64,000 nucleotides of DNA from Roseovarius aestuariivivens (GTDB lineage: Bacteria > Pseudomonadota > Alphaproteobacteria > Rhodobacterales > Rhodobacteraceae). Where the stretch lies: positions 310,001-374,000 of the forward strand of contig NZ_SJEY01000003.1 in assembly GCF_004761875.1 (NCBI RefSeq), in the 5' to 3' direction. Positions 19,365 to 28,383 of this stretch are shown piece by piece; positions within the stretch are counted from its first letter, which is position 1, and each line of letters starts with the position of its first letter. The notes beneath the pieces were generated by a model, which had not been told where the DNA came from, searched no databases, and saw only the letters and a list, made by a program, of their open reading frames with translations. The position numbers and the translations under genes are program-made.

Positions 19365-19946
19365 ATGACTGATCTTTCGACCCATTCGCTCGACGAGCTG
19401 TGCCTGAACGAAGCCGCCCGCCCCAAGGCGCCGCCAGTCCCCGAGGCGACGGGACAGCACCGACGACAGGGCCGGCAACTGGCCGCCATTCACCGTCACT
19501 ATCTGAACGAAATGGCCCAGATCGGCGCAGTCCTGACCAAAATCGAAGCCGGCGATGCCCCTCCCGAACACCTCAAGCGGATCGTCCTGTCGCTCGACAT
19601 GGCCGAGAACATGCGCCTCTTCGGGTCGCTCTGTGGTCGAGAGTGTCAGGTGTTGAAGTTTCACCACGACATCGAAAGCGGCGACATGTTCCCCAGGATC
19701 GAGGCATCAGGCGCAGGCAGGTTCAAAGCAATCATCGCCAAGCTAAGGGCCGAACACGACGTCGTGCACGAGCTGATCATCCGTCTGGGCCGTGCGGCGG
19801 ATGCCTTGGTCGACGACCCGTCGCAGGAAAATTTCGCGCAGACCGCCACCACATTCCGCAAGCTCGAAGAAATCGTGCGCTCTCATTTCGGCTACGAGGA
19901 AGACGAACTGGCCGAAGCCATTGGCTACTACCTCGGAGAGATTTGA
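19365..19946 (+). CDS. Hemerythrin-like HHE-domain protein
   Basis: A 193-residue all-helical protein with the metal-ligand pattern of hemerythrin-type domains: His in AIHRHYL, His in FHHDIES, His/Glu in EHDVVHEL and His/Glu in HFGYEEDEL. Such domains bind a di-iron centre and sense or carry oxygen or NO, or help in iron-sulphur repair. The first 40 residues are charged and unstructured. The start at 19365 lies after the ctaD terminator, so it has its own promoter. The exact ligand is not inferable. Confidence 0.85.
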   Translation: MTDLSTHSLDELCLNEAARPKAPPVPEATGQHRRQGRQLAAIHRHYLNEMAQIGAVLTKIEAGDAPPEHLKRIVLSLDMAENMRLFGSLCGRECQVLKFHHDIESGDMFPRIEASGAGRFKAIIAKLRAEHDVVHELIIRLGRAADALVDDPSQENFAQTATTFRKLEEIVRSHFGYEEDELAEAIGYYLGEI

Positions 19947-20292
19947 AATCCCTCGGTCCAGGTCCACGAACTTGAGCCTGCATCGCGCCAAAAGGATGTT
20001 GCGAAAGCCTTACCATACCGTTTCGCTTCAAGGGCGGTGACAATCTGGAACGGGAAACGACGTGATGGCCGCGAAGACCGGGCAGGACAGGCGTGATGGC
20101 GCTGCAAACCCCTGCCCGAGTTTTGTACAAAATGGACAAACGCGGTCTGAAACCTGATACAATTTGTACAAATCCCGCGCCGTTTCCCCGCTTGAACCCG
20201 CTGCCGCGTCCCGCGCCTTTCCGGTCGCATTCACCCTTCCCTGACAGCGCCGTCACATGCTACTCCGGCCTCAGACTAGGGAGGACCATCCG
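19947..20292. other. Non-coding region upstream of folB
   Basis: About 345 bp without a gene. Its main content is the composite TTGTACAA element at 20121-20173 described separately, about 120 bp before the folB start. The folB ribosome site GGGAGGA lies at about 20279. The left half shows nothing recognisable. Confidence 0.6.
20121..20173 (+). promoter_or_regulatory. Composite TTGTACAA element A, upstream of folB
   Basis: Two palindromic TTTGTACAAA boxes start 41 bp apart (20122 and 20163). The first is followed directly by TGGACAAA, the second is preceded by ATACAAT, so the element has two pairs of TGTAC-like half-sites 9 bp apart, the pairs 32 bp (about three helical turns) apart. A second copy with identical spacing lies inverted right after folP. 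This suggests an operator for a dimeric regulator; the regulator is unknown. Confidence 0.55.
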
Positions 20293-21222
20293 ATGCCTAA
20301 CGAAATTCGCCTCGCGTTCGAGCACCCGTCTGCCCGCGCCGACGCCACCGCGCCGGACGGGCCGCTGGACAGAATTTCCGTTAGAGATCATGTGATTGAG
20401 GTCGAGATCGGCGCCTTTCAGGCCGAGCGCGGCATCACACAGCGCATCGCCTTCAACGTCGTGGTCGAGGTCCGCCCCCTGACCGGCACGCTGGACGACG
20501 ATGTGGACCGCATCCTGAGCTATGACCGCGTCACCGACGCCATCGCCGCCGAACTGGCCGCCGAGCGCCTCAACCTCTTGGAAACATTGGCCGAAAGGAT
20601 CGCCGAGCGTATCCTGTTGGAACCCCAGGCGGTGCGCACATTCGTGCGGATCGAGAAGCTCGACCGCGGCCCGGGCGCCCTTGGCGTCGAGATCGTGCGT
20701 TCCGTCGAGGACCTGAAAACCAAACCGATCGCACATCATCCCAGCACCACGCCCCACCCCCACGTCGTGTTTCTGACCAATTCCGCCATCCGCTCGCCCA
20801 ATCTCGCGCGGTGGCTGGACCAGCTCGAAGCCCGCAAGGAGCCGGTAATCCTGTGCGTGGGGCATGCCGATACCCCAAGCCCCAAGACCGGCCACCGCAT
20901 GACACAGCGCCGCGTCGACCTTCTGGCACTTGAGCAGAACGCATGGATGTTGGCAGGTCGCGATGACCGCTGTGTGGTTGTCGGCAGCCGCACGGAACTC
21001 GACTGGGCGATGAAAAACGGACAGATAAGTGTCTGGGCGCCCTCGAAAATTGTCCTCGACGCCGTGGATGGCCCCAAGTCCGGACCTGATGATCCAGTGG
21101 CGCTCGCTGCCTGGTTTGCGGGGCATATGGAAGCCTCCGATCTTCTGCTGATTGGTGTCGCACCCCCGGCCAATCCGCCTGTTCCGGTCCTGATCCAGGA
21201 CATCGCGCAAAGCGGTCTCTGA
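20293..21222 (+). CDS. folB: Dihydroneopterin aldolase with C-terminal kinase-like extension
   Basis: A 309-residue protein. Residues 1-125 are FolB: DRISVRDHVIEVEIGAFQAERG, YDRVTDAI and ETLAERIAERILL match the aldolase that splits dihydroneopterin to hydroxymethyl-dihydropterin. Residues about 145-309 form a second domain; AAWFAGHMEASDLLLIG near residue 280 resembles the end of amino-acid-kinase-like domains such as MfnE. FolB alone is usually about 120 aa. The start at 20293 has GGGAGGA upstream. folP follows after 9 bp, so folate biosynthesis is the context. Confidence 0.88.
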   Translation: MPNEIRLAFEHPSARADATAPDGPLDRISVRDHVIEVEIGAFQAERGITQRIAFNVVVEVRPLTGTLDDDVDRILSYDRVTDAIAAELAAERLNLLETLAERIAERILLEPQAVRTFVRIEKLDRGPGALGVEIVRSVEDLKTKPIAHHPSTTPHPHVVFLTNSAIRSPNLARWLDQLEARKEPVILCVGHADTPSPKTGHRMTQRRVDLLALEQNAWMLAGRDDRCVVVGSRTELDWAMKNGQISVWAPSKIVLDAVDGPKSGPDDPVALAAWFAGHMEASDLLLIGVAPPANPPVPVLIQDIAQSGL

Positions 21223-21231
21223 CGTCGCACG

Positions 21232-22251
21232 ATGCCCTATTACCGCCCGATCCCGCAAACCGATGTCGCCCGGTCCGATGATGCTCTGCCGCTTGCCGGT
21301 GGGTGGTGCTGGTTTGACCGCGTGGAAGAAATCCACCGCGATGCCCCCTCGCGCCTGATCCCAGTGCAAGACGTTCCGAAGGACGCGCTGGAGCGTCTCA
21401 CCCGCCCCCGCGCGCCGATATCTGGCCTTGCCTTCGACACACCGAAGATCATGGGCATCCTCAACGTCACGCCAGACAGCTTTTCCGACGGAGGAGAGCA
21501 TTTCGCCCCCGACGCGGCTCTCTCCCACACGCGGGACATGATCGCGCAAGGCGCTGAAATCATTGATGTTGGCGGCGAATCCACCCGTCCGGGCGCACAG
21601 GAAGTCTCGGTAGAGGAAGAGATCCGCCGCACCGCGCCGGTGATCGCCGCGATCCGGGCCGAGACCGGCATTCCGGTCTCCATCGACACCCGTAAGGCGA
21701 CCGTGGCGAAAGCAGCGCATGAGGCCGGGGCGTCGCTCGTCAATGACGTGGCCGGATTCACGTTCGACCCGGCCCTGGCGCCATTATGCGCCACGCGGGC
21801 GTTGCCGGTCTGCGTGATGCACGCGCAGGGCACGCCGGACATCATGCAGAACGACCCGCGCTATGACAATGTTGCGCTGGATGTCTTTGATTTCCTTGCC
21901 GAAAGGATCGAGACGCTGACCGCGCTCGGCATCCCGCGCGGAGCGATCATTGTCGATCCCGGCATCGGCTTCGGCAAGACACTGGAGCATAATCTGCAAC
22001 TTTTGCAGAACCTTGCGCTGTTCCACGGCCTTGGCTGTCCGATCCTGCTCGGCGCCTCGCGCAAACGTTTCATCGGCACGATCGGCGGCACGGAGGAGGC
22101 GCGCAACCGCGCGCCGGGCTCTCTGGCCGTCGCCCTGGCCGGGATCGCCCAAGGTGTCCAGATACTACGCGTTCATGACGTGGGCGCGACGGCGGAGGCC
22201 TTGAAACTGTGGCAGGCCTCGGTACTGGGGCAGCTTCCCGCCGGGACGTGA
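21232..22251 (+). CDS. folP: Dihydropteroate synthase
   Basis: A 339-residue DHPS joining hydroxymethyl-dihydropterin diphosphate with p-aminobenzoate. The signatures are ILNVTPDSFSDGG, DVGGESTRPGA and DPGIGFGKTLEHN, with GASRKRFIG near the end. About 70 extra N-terminal residues precede the catalytic barrel (PYYRPIPQTDVARSDDALPLAGGWCWFDRVEEI), longer than in E. coli, so this domain is an extension of unknown role. It ends at the edge of element B. Confidence 0.97.
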   Translation: MPYYRPIPQTDVARSDDALPLAGGWCWFDRVEEIHRDAPSRLIPVQDVPKDALERLTRPRAPISGLAFDTPKIMGILNVTPDSFSDGGEHFAPDAALSHTRDMIAQGAEIIDVGGESTRPGAQEVSVEEEIRRTAPVIAAIRAETGIPVSIDTRKATVAKAAHEAGASLVNDVAGFTFDPALAPLCATRALPVCVMHAQGTPDIMQNDPRYDNVALDVFDFLAERIETLTALGIPRGAIIVDPGIGFGKTLEHNLQLLQNLALFHGLGCPILLGASRKRFIGTIGGTEEARNRAPGSLAVALAGIAQGVQILRVHDVGATAEALKLWQASVLGQLPAGT

Positions 22252-22303
22252 TTTTGTACAATTCGTACATCCCCGACACCCCGCTTTGTCCAGTTTGTAC
22301 AAA
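22252..22303 (-). promoter_or_regulatory. Composite TTGTACAA element B, between folP and EamA gene ends
   Basis: Read on the minus strand, this begins TTTGTACAAACTGGACAAA and ends with GTACGAATTGTACAAAA; the two TTGTACAA boxes again start 41 bp apart, exactly as in element A. It fills the 54 bp between the stop codons of folP and the EamA gene. Lying between two convergent gene ends, it is not in a normal promoter position. Confidence 0.5.
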
Positions 22304-22305
22304 CC

Positions 22306-23256
22306 TCAGCGCGCCGGTCTGCCCCGCCGCATCCGCGCGCCAAAGACCCGCTGCAAGGCGCCCAGCTGGCTGAGCGCCACCCCACCCAGAATCAGCGCCA
22401 AACCAAGATAGAGGCTGGGCGAAAGCGCCTCGTTCAGAAGCACAGCGCCAAAGATCACCGACCAGACCGGCACCATGTAGTTCACGAGACTCATGAAGCT
22501 CGGGCCTGCGTCGCGGATGACCTGCACGAGAAGAATCTGCGCGACGCCGGTTGGCAAAAGACCCAGATAGAGAAGCGCCAGCACCGGAACCCAATCCACC
22601 TGCCCGGGCCAGCCCTCGACCCAAAGCGCGTAGGGCGTAAAAAGCAGTGCTGCCACCAGCAGCACACCCGCCGCAAGCGAAAGCCGGTCCACGTCCGGAC
22701 AGCGCCGGGTAAAGATTGACCCTGTCGCATAGCAGAGCGCCGCGCCGACGCAGGCCAGCCGCGCCAGACCTTCGCGCTCCGCGCCCGTCTCGGCGAAGGC
22801 GCCGGGCCCGATCAGAACGATCACACCGATCGTGCCGAGGATAAACCCGACCGAGCGGCGCAGGCTCATTCGTTCACCGGGCACGAAAAGATGCGCCAGG
22901 GGCAGCACGAAAAGCGGCACGACCGCCATCGTCACCCCGGCAAAGCCCGACGCGACAACCTGTTGACCCCAACTGAGCAAAAAGAACGGCAGCGCGTTTG
23001 AAAAGACCCCCATGGCAAGGATAAAGACCCAAAGCCGCCCCGCCCCGGACCCGTGCCGGCGCGGCAGCCCGCGCCCCGTCGCGAAGCACAAGGTCAGCAG
23101 AAAAAGCGCGCCGAGACAGAGCCGCGCGGCCACGACACTGAGCGGTCCGACCCCCTGCAGAGAAACGCTGACCGCCATGAAGGATGCGCCCCAGATCACC
23201 CCGAGTGCGCCGATCCTGAGCCAGTTCACCGGCGCGATCACGATTGCCTTTTCCAT
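22306..23256 (-). CDS. EamA-family (DMT) transporter
   Basis: A 316-residue integral membrane protein with about ten hydrophobic segments arranged as two EamA repeats (first GVIWGASFMAVSVSL..., second CVGAALCYATGSIF...). DMT transporters move amino acids, sugars or drugs; the substrate cannot be read from the sequence. The start at 23256 (MEKAIVIAPVNWL) is preferred over 23292. It is divergent from a small membrane protein gene and ends at element B. Confidence 0.88.
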   Translation of the reverse strand: MEKAIVIAPVNWLRIGALGVIWGASFMAVSVSLQGVGPLSVVAARLCLGALFLLTLCFATGRGLPRRHGSGAGRLWVFILAMGVFSNALPFFLLSWGQQVVASGFAGVTMAVVPLFVLPLAHLFVPGERMSLRRSVGFILGTIGVIVLIGPGAFAETGAEREGLARLACVGAALCYATGSIFTRRCPDVDRLSLAAGVLLVAALLFTPYALWVEGWPGQVDWVPVLALLYLGLLPTGVAQILLVQVIRDAGPSFMSLVNYMVPVWSVIFGAVLLNEALSPSLYLGLALILGGVALSQLGALQRVFGARMRRGRPAR

Positions 23257-23360
23257 CCCGTTCAATCCTTTGGCGCAACCGAAGCGTGTCAAAACGTCTC
23301 GTTTGCGTTGCCCGGTCGGGCATAGGGCCTACCGTTCTTGCCAACAAGAGGAGAAGCCCA

Positions 23361-23522
23361 ATGGAAACCTATGGTGTTATCGGCCTGTCGGTCATCACTT
23401 TCGTAATCGTGCTGTTTCTGGCCGCACGGAGCAAAAAGAAAACGCAAGAGCGGATGGCAGATCCGAACGCGGAAAAAAGCGCGCTGGCCAAGGATGGCGA
23501 CTCGCACAGCGCCGCCAATTAA
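23361..23522 (+). CDS. Small single-pass membrane protein
   Basis: A 53-residue protein with one transmembrane segment at about residues 5-22 (YGVIGLSVITFVIVLFLAA) followed by a basic stretch RSKKKTQERM and a hydrophilic tail. AGGAG precedes the ATG. It is below the usual length of named families and I do not recognise it, but the start signal, the membrane segment and an intrinsic terminator right after the stop argue that it is a real gene. Confidence 0.6.
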   Translation: METYGVIGLSVITFVIVLFLAARSKKKTQERMADPNAEKSALAKDGDSHSAAN

Positions 23523-23529
23523 ATGAAAA

Positions 23530-23558
23530 AGAGCCGGGACATTCCCGGCTCTTTTTTT
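23530..23558. terminator. Bidirectional intrinsic terminator
   Basis: AGAGCCGGGA and TCCCGGCTCT form a 10-bp stem around CAT with seven T after it and AAAAA before it, so it works for the small membrane gene on the plus strand and for ilvC on the minus strand, whose stops face it. Confidence 0.93.
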
Positions 23559-23580
23559 GTCGTCGGACCGACCCGGCGGA

Positions 23581-24621
<1,041 letters not shown>

Positions 24622-24686
24622 TCAGATGGCGGCAAGATGCGCGGAGTGGGCATAAATCTTCCTGCATTCTCCGCTGTTTTTCTCTG

Positions 24687-24729
24687 AATTTCGTGCTAAT
24701 CATTCGCTGAATGTAAAATATGCGAAATT
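24687..24729. promoter_or_regulatory. Nested dyads between ilvC and the Lrp genes
   Basis: AATTTCG (24687) faces CGAAATT (24723), and inside it CATTC faces GAATG (24701-24713); both dyads are centred at about 24707. This AT-rich symmetric block just before the first lrp start is a likely site for the adjacent Lrp/AsnC proteins. No published consensus is claimed. Confidence 0.5.
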
Positions 24730-24732
24730 ATC

Positions 24733-25188
24733 ATGCTTGATGACACGGACCGGCGTATATTGCGCCAGTATCAGCACCGGCCCGAGGCCGGGCCTGCGGA
24801 CCTTGCCGCGCTGGCAGGGGTGACACCCGCCACCTGCGCGCGCCGGCTGGAGCGGTTGCGCGCGGCGGGCATTCTGCGGGGCAATCATGCGGTGATCGAT
24901 TGGCGCACGCTTGGCTACGAGGTGGAGGTCTCTTTGCGCATCACGCTGGATAAGACCCAAACGCGCGCCTTTGACGAATTCATGCAACAAGCGAGGATGA
25001 TCCCAGAGGTTATTGAAATCCAGACATTTCTTGGTCGTGTCGATGTGCGCCTTTCAGTCATCGCGCGAGACATGGCGCATTACCAAGACATCTATCGCAG
25101 CGCGATCCTGGCCCTGCCGCATATGGCGGATATCGAGGCCCTGATGCATGTGGCGCGGATCAAGACCGACGAGGTTCTGCCGATATGA
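24733..25188 (+). CDS. Lrp/AsnC-family regulator, first of pair
   Basis: A 151-residue Lrp/AsnC protein: N-terminal winged helix-turn-helix (LAALAGVTPATCARRLERLRAAGIL) and a C-terminal RAM effector-binding domain (VSLRITLDKTQTRAF...). These usually sense amino acids and regulate metabolism as octamers. It starts immediately after the nested dyads and overlaps the second Lrp gene by ATGA. It is divergent from ilvC, so branched-chain amino-acid control is a reasonable guess. Confidence 0.9.
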   Translation: MLDDTDRRILRQYQHRPEAGPADLAALAGVTPATCARRLERLRAAGILRGNHAVIDWRTLGYEVEVSLRITLDKTQTRAFDEFMQQARMIPEVIEIQTFLGRVDVRLSVIARDMAHYQDIYRSAILALPHMADIEALMHVARIKTDEVLPI

Positions 25189-25655
25189 GCACGCCTGAGC
25201 TGGACCTTGATACCGTGGACCGGCAGATTTTGCGTGAGATGAGCGCGGATGCCACTCAAACGGCGGGCGCGCTGGGGCGCAAGCTGGGGCTGAGCCAGCC
25301 GGCGGCGTGGCGTCGGGTACAGCGGCTGCGCGCGGCGGGCATTCTGAAGGGCCAGCGGCTCGACCTCGACAAGGAAAGGCTGGGGTTTGGCGTGACGGTC
25401 TTTCTGGGGCTGAAGCTGGCCACCAAGGGGCGCGTCAGCCTGCAGGATTTTGAGCGCGCGGTCACGGCCATCCCGGAGGTGCAAACCGTCGAGCATATCC
25501 TGGGGCTTTACGATTATCGCCTGAGGGTCGTGGCGCGGGATATTTCGGATTTCGAACGGGTGCTCAGGCGGCGGATCATGACCCTGCCTGGCGTGGGCGA
25601 CGTGGAAGCCAACGTGCTTTTGTCCGAAGAGCGCCGGCCCGGCCCGATCGGCTAG
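25185..25655 (+). CDS. Lrp/AsnC-family regulator, second of pair
   Basis: A 156-residue paralogue of the preceding protein with the same layout: HTH GRKLGLSQPAAWRRVQRLRAAGIL and RAM domain VTVFLGLKLATKGRVSLQDF. The RLRAAGIL wing is identical in both, so they arose by duplication but are now divergent in the effector domain. Translational coupling suggests fixed stoichiometry and possible hetero-oligomers. The end overlaps the stop of the Hint gene by 4 nt. Confidence 0.9.
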   Translation: MSTPELDLDTVDRQILREMSADATQTAGALGRKLGLSQPAAWRRVQRLRAAGILKGQRLDLDKERLGFGVTVFLGLKLATKGRVSLQDFERAVTAIPEVQTVEHILGLYDYRLRVVARDISDFERVLRRRIMTLPGVGDVEANVLLSEERRPGPIG

Positions 25656-26761
25656 GCTGTGCGGCGCAGCGCGCGGGCCTCGAAGCTTTTGAGCGCATAG
25701 CGCGACAGGCCGTAGTCGCAGGTCCGTTCGGCGAGTTCGGGAAAGAGCGCCACGATCTCATCACGCTCTTGCGGGGTGACGGATTTGAGTGATTCCTGCC
25801 CGGGATAAAGGCTTTCGGTGGCGCAGGCCTCGGCGAAGACGATGTGATGCGCGTCGAGCAGAAAATGCCAGTACTCGACCTCGGCGCAGGGCACAATCCG
25901 GATCCCGTCGCCATCCACAAGGTGCTTGGCCGCCACCAGCACCTCGGGTTCGCCGAAGAGAAGCTCGGCCTGCGGGCCGCGCACGAGCATGCGGTGATTC
26001 TGGCTAACCCAGAGATCGCGCACATTGCCGATGGCGCCGCGCCGGATGCGCACAGGCGCATTGGCGCCGGTCCCGCGCGCCGCGGCGCCACCGATCCAGG
26101 CGATCTTCTGCGGTCCGTCATCCAGCGTGTTGACCCGGTCGCCCACGCACAGCGTTTCGATCGGCTGCGGGCCCATCGGGGTTTCAATGAGCGTGCCGGC
26201 GGCAAAGCAGATCAGGCTTTCCTCGGTCAGAATGTTGAGCGCGCTGGTGAACGCACCGTCGGCGATCTCGTCGCCGGAGATGATCCCATCGCCGTTCAGG
26301 TCGATATCCTCGTTCGTCGGCACCTCGAAGGGGCCGTTCTGCGAGGCCAGCGTGCCGAGGATGTCGACCCCGGCCACCATCGCCAGGTCGCCCAAAATTG
26401 GCGCGCCCGCATCGGTGGAGGTCAGAGTGCTGGCATCGAATTCAAGGTAGCGGTCGCCCATGGTATTGCGGCCGGTTTCGATGTCACCGCCCCCGCCGGG
26501 GGCCGCGTCATAGGTGTATTTCGGGACGTCGTTGAAGTAATCGCCGGCATTTTCATAAACGATAATTTTCGTGACCACCGATTGGTCGGTCAGCACGCCG
26601 TCGACGGTGACGTTTTCGACCACCATGACGACGACGTCGTCGTTCTCGAAGACCGCCGTGCCGTCGTGGATCATCAGCTCGCCGCCATTGCTGGCATTCG
26701 AGTTGGTCTTAGGATCGCCGATGATGCTGAATCCATTCAACAGCAGCGTGGTGTCTGCCAT
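25652..26761 (-). CDS. Hint-domain protein with EF-hand-like loop
   Basis: A 369-residue protein common in roseobacters. The C-terminal half is a Hint (hedgehog/intein-type) domain starting at ICFAAGTLIETP (Cys185 is the predicted nucleophile), with GDRVNTLDDG and the late NHRML-type block QNHRMLVRG. The N-terminal 180 residues are beta-rich and acidic and end with a canonical Ca-binding loop DLNGDGIISGDE (154-165). It carries no signal peptide, so export, if any, would be by a type I route. Self-cleavage is predicted by family, not shown. Confidence 0.85.
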   Translation of the reverse strand: MADTTLLLNGFSIIGDPKTNSNASNGGELMIHDGTAVFENDDVVVMVVENVTVDGVLTDQSVVTKIIVYENAGDYFNDVPKYTYDAAPGGGGDIETGRNTMGDRYLEFDASTLTSTDAGAPILGDLAMVAGVDILGTLASQNGPFEVPTNEDIDLNGDGIISGDEIADGAFTSALNILTEESLICFAAGTLIETPMGPQPIETLCVGDRVNTLDDGPQKIAWIGGAAARGTGANAPVRIRRGAIGNVRDLWVSQNHRMLVRGPQAELLFGEPEVLVAAKHLVDGDGIRIVPCAEVEYWHFLLDAHHIVFAEACATESLYPGQESLKSVTPQERDEIVALFPELAERTCDYGLSRYALKSFEARALRRTA

Positions 26762-26873
26762 GCCTGTCCCGCCAATGCCTCTGGCCCGGTCTTGGCGCCG
26801 GGTCCCTTAAACTTTGAGGCATTTATCGTGCGGAATTGTGGCGGAAATAAGGCAATATTAACCCTTTCCCGGG

Positions 26874-28076
26874 TCAGCCGCGCGCGCCAAGTCCCAGCTG
26901 CATAAGGGTTTTGCGGACCGGACCGAGCGCGTAGAGCGCCTGAAGCCCCATCGCGCGGGCGTCGCGCAGGGCGGGTGCCGAAAGCATCGAGGTGCGGTTG
27001 AGCAGGTCGATCCCCTTCACGCGCGCCGCGACTTCCCAGTGACGGCGACGGTGGTAGGCCTTCAGCATCTCCGCCTCGCCCAGCTGGTCGGGTGCGGCGA
27101 GCGCCAGATCCAGCAACACGTGCATGTCGCCGAGGCTCATGTTGAGGCCCTGAGCGCCAATGGGCGGCACCACATGCGCGGCCTCGGCCACAAGCGCCAC
27201 GCGTTCAGCCCACATGCGGTCCGCGATCTGGCTGATGATCGGCCAGACAGTACGGCGCGAGGCAAGGGTGAGCGGCCCGAAGAGATGGCAGGACCGCGTG
27301 CTCATCTCCTCTTCGAATGCGGTCTCGTCAAGCGCCGCGAGGCGCTGCGCCTCGGCGCCCTCCTCCATCCACACAACGGCCGAAGACGGCCGCCCGCCGT
27401 GATCGGGCAGCGGCACCAGGGTGAAGGGCCCGCCCGACCGGTGGATCTCGGTCGAGACATTGTCGTGCGGGATCGGGTGCGTGACGGCGAAGGCGAGCGC
27501 CTTTTGCCCGTAGCGCGTCGTCTTGACCGGCACGCCAGCGGCCTGCCGCATGGGAGAGTTGCGCCCATCGGCGGCGATCACCATCCGGCAGCGTAGTCGG
27601 GTGCCATCGTCAAGACCCACGCGCGCCTCGGTCTCGCGAGTGAAAAGCGTGCTGGCGGCGACACCGGGGCGGAACTCGACATGGCTCAGCGTGTCAAGTT
27701 GCGCCACGAGTTCGCGCCGCAGCAGCCAGTTGGGCAGGTTCCAGCCAAAGGGTTTGTCGGAAATATCGGAGGACTCGAAATCCTTGACGACGCGTGGCTC
27801 TGGCGTGTCGCCGCCCGCGTCGACGATACGCATCACCCGCAGCGGCGCGGCATGCTCGGCCAGCCGGGGCCAGATCCCGGCCTCGGCCAGCAGCGCCTGT
27901 GCCGGCTGCAGAATGGCGGTGGTGCGCAGGTCGGCGCCTTCGGCCTCGCGGTCGGTGATGGGCGGGGCAGGATCAACGCAGACCACGCGGAACCCGGCCT
28001 GCCCGAAGAGCGCCGCCGCCGACAGGCCGGCGACGCCGCCCCCGGAAATCACGATATCGCAGTCCTGCGCCGTCAC
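26874..28076 (-). CDS. UbiH/UbiF-family FAD-dependent hydroxylase
   Basis: A 400-residue flavoprotein monooxygenase likely acting in ubiquinone ring hydroxylation. The FAD dinucleotide loop is ISGGGVAGLSAAALFGQAG, the middle DGRNSP motif binds the pyrophosphate, and VALVAEAAHVVPPIGAQGLNM matches the second FAD motif with Ala/Glu in place of the usual Gly-Asp (AEAAH instead of GDAAH), worth checking. A small membrane protein gene follows in the same orientation upstream. UbiH, UbiF and Coq7-type members are not separable from sequence alone. Confidence 0.85.
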   Translation of the reverse strand: MTAQDCDIVISGGGVAGLSAAALFGQAGFRVVCVDPAPPITDREAEGADLRTTAILQPAQALLAEAGIWPRLAEHAAPLRVMRIVDAGGDTPEPRVVKDFESSDISDKPFGWNLPNWLLRRELVAQLDTLSHVEFRPGVAASTLFTRETEARVGLDDGTRLRCRMVIAADGRNSPMRQAAGVPVKTTRYGQKALAFAVTHPIPHDNVSTEIHRSGGPFTLVPLPDHGGRPSSAVVWMEEGAEAQRLAALDETAFEEEMSTRSCHLFGPLTLASRRTVWPIISQIADRMWAERVALVAEAAHVVPPIGAQGLNMSLGDMHVLLDLALAAPDQLGEAEMLKAYHRRRHWEVAARVKGIDLLNRTSMLSAPALRDARAMGLQALYALGPVRKTLMQLGLGARG

Positions 28077-28098
28077 GTCATCCCCCGCCTGTGCGGCC

Positions 28099-28290
28099 TT
28101 AGCCGCGTGAGATCCAGATCAGCATGCCCATCAGCACCGGCACCATGACAAGCGCCGGGATGTAAAGGCCGGGCACGCCCCATATCGCCACGCTGACGCC
28201 CCAAAGGACGAGCGCGACGAGCACCACCAGCAGGATGCGCAGCGCGCGTTTGGTTTCGGCGACCCTGTCTTCGTCGGAAGCTGCGGACAT
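28099..28290 (-). CDS. Small two-helix membrane protein
   Basis: A 63-residue protein with a charged N-terminus (EDRVAETKRALR) and two hydrophobic segments at about residues 17-37 (ILLVVLVALVLWGVSVAIWG) and 40-60. No family recognised. It precedes the UbiH-family gene by 22 bp in the same direction, so they may form one operon. Confidence 0.6.
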   Translation of the reverse strand: MSAASDEDRVAETKRALRILLVVLVALVLWGVSVAIWGVPGLYIPALVMVPVLMGMLIWISRG

Positions 28291-28383
28291 ATGTGATCCC
28301 TTCTGTTATGTCGCCGCGATGTAGACACCGCCGGCGGGCAAGCTGCAAAGCCGCAATTCGCCGCAGTGCGCCCAAGACGCCGC

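Noticed and set aside
20257..20292. Longer start for folB at 20257
   Set aside because: The added residues are not part of FolB and the GGGAGGA ribosome site fits the ATG at 20293.
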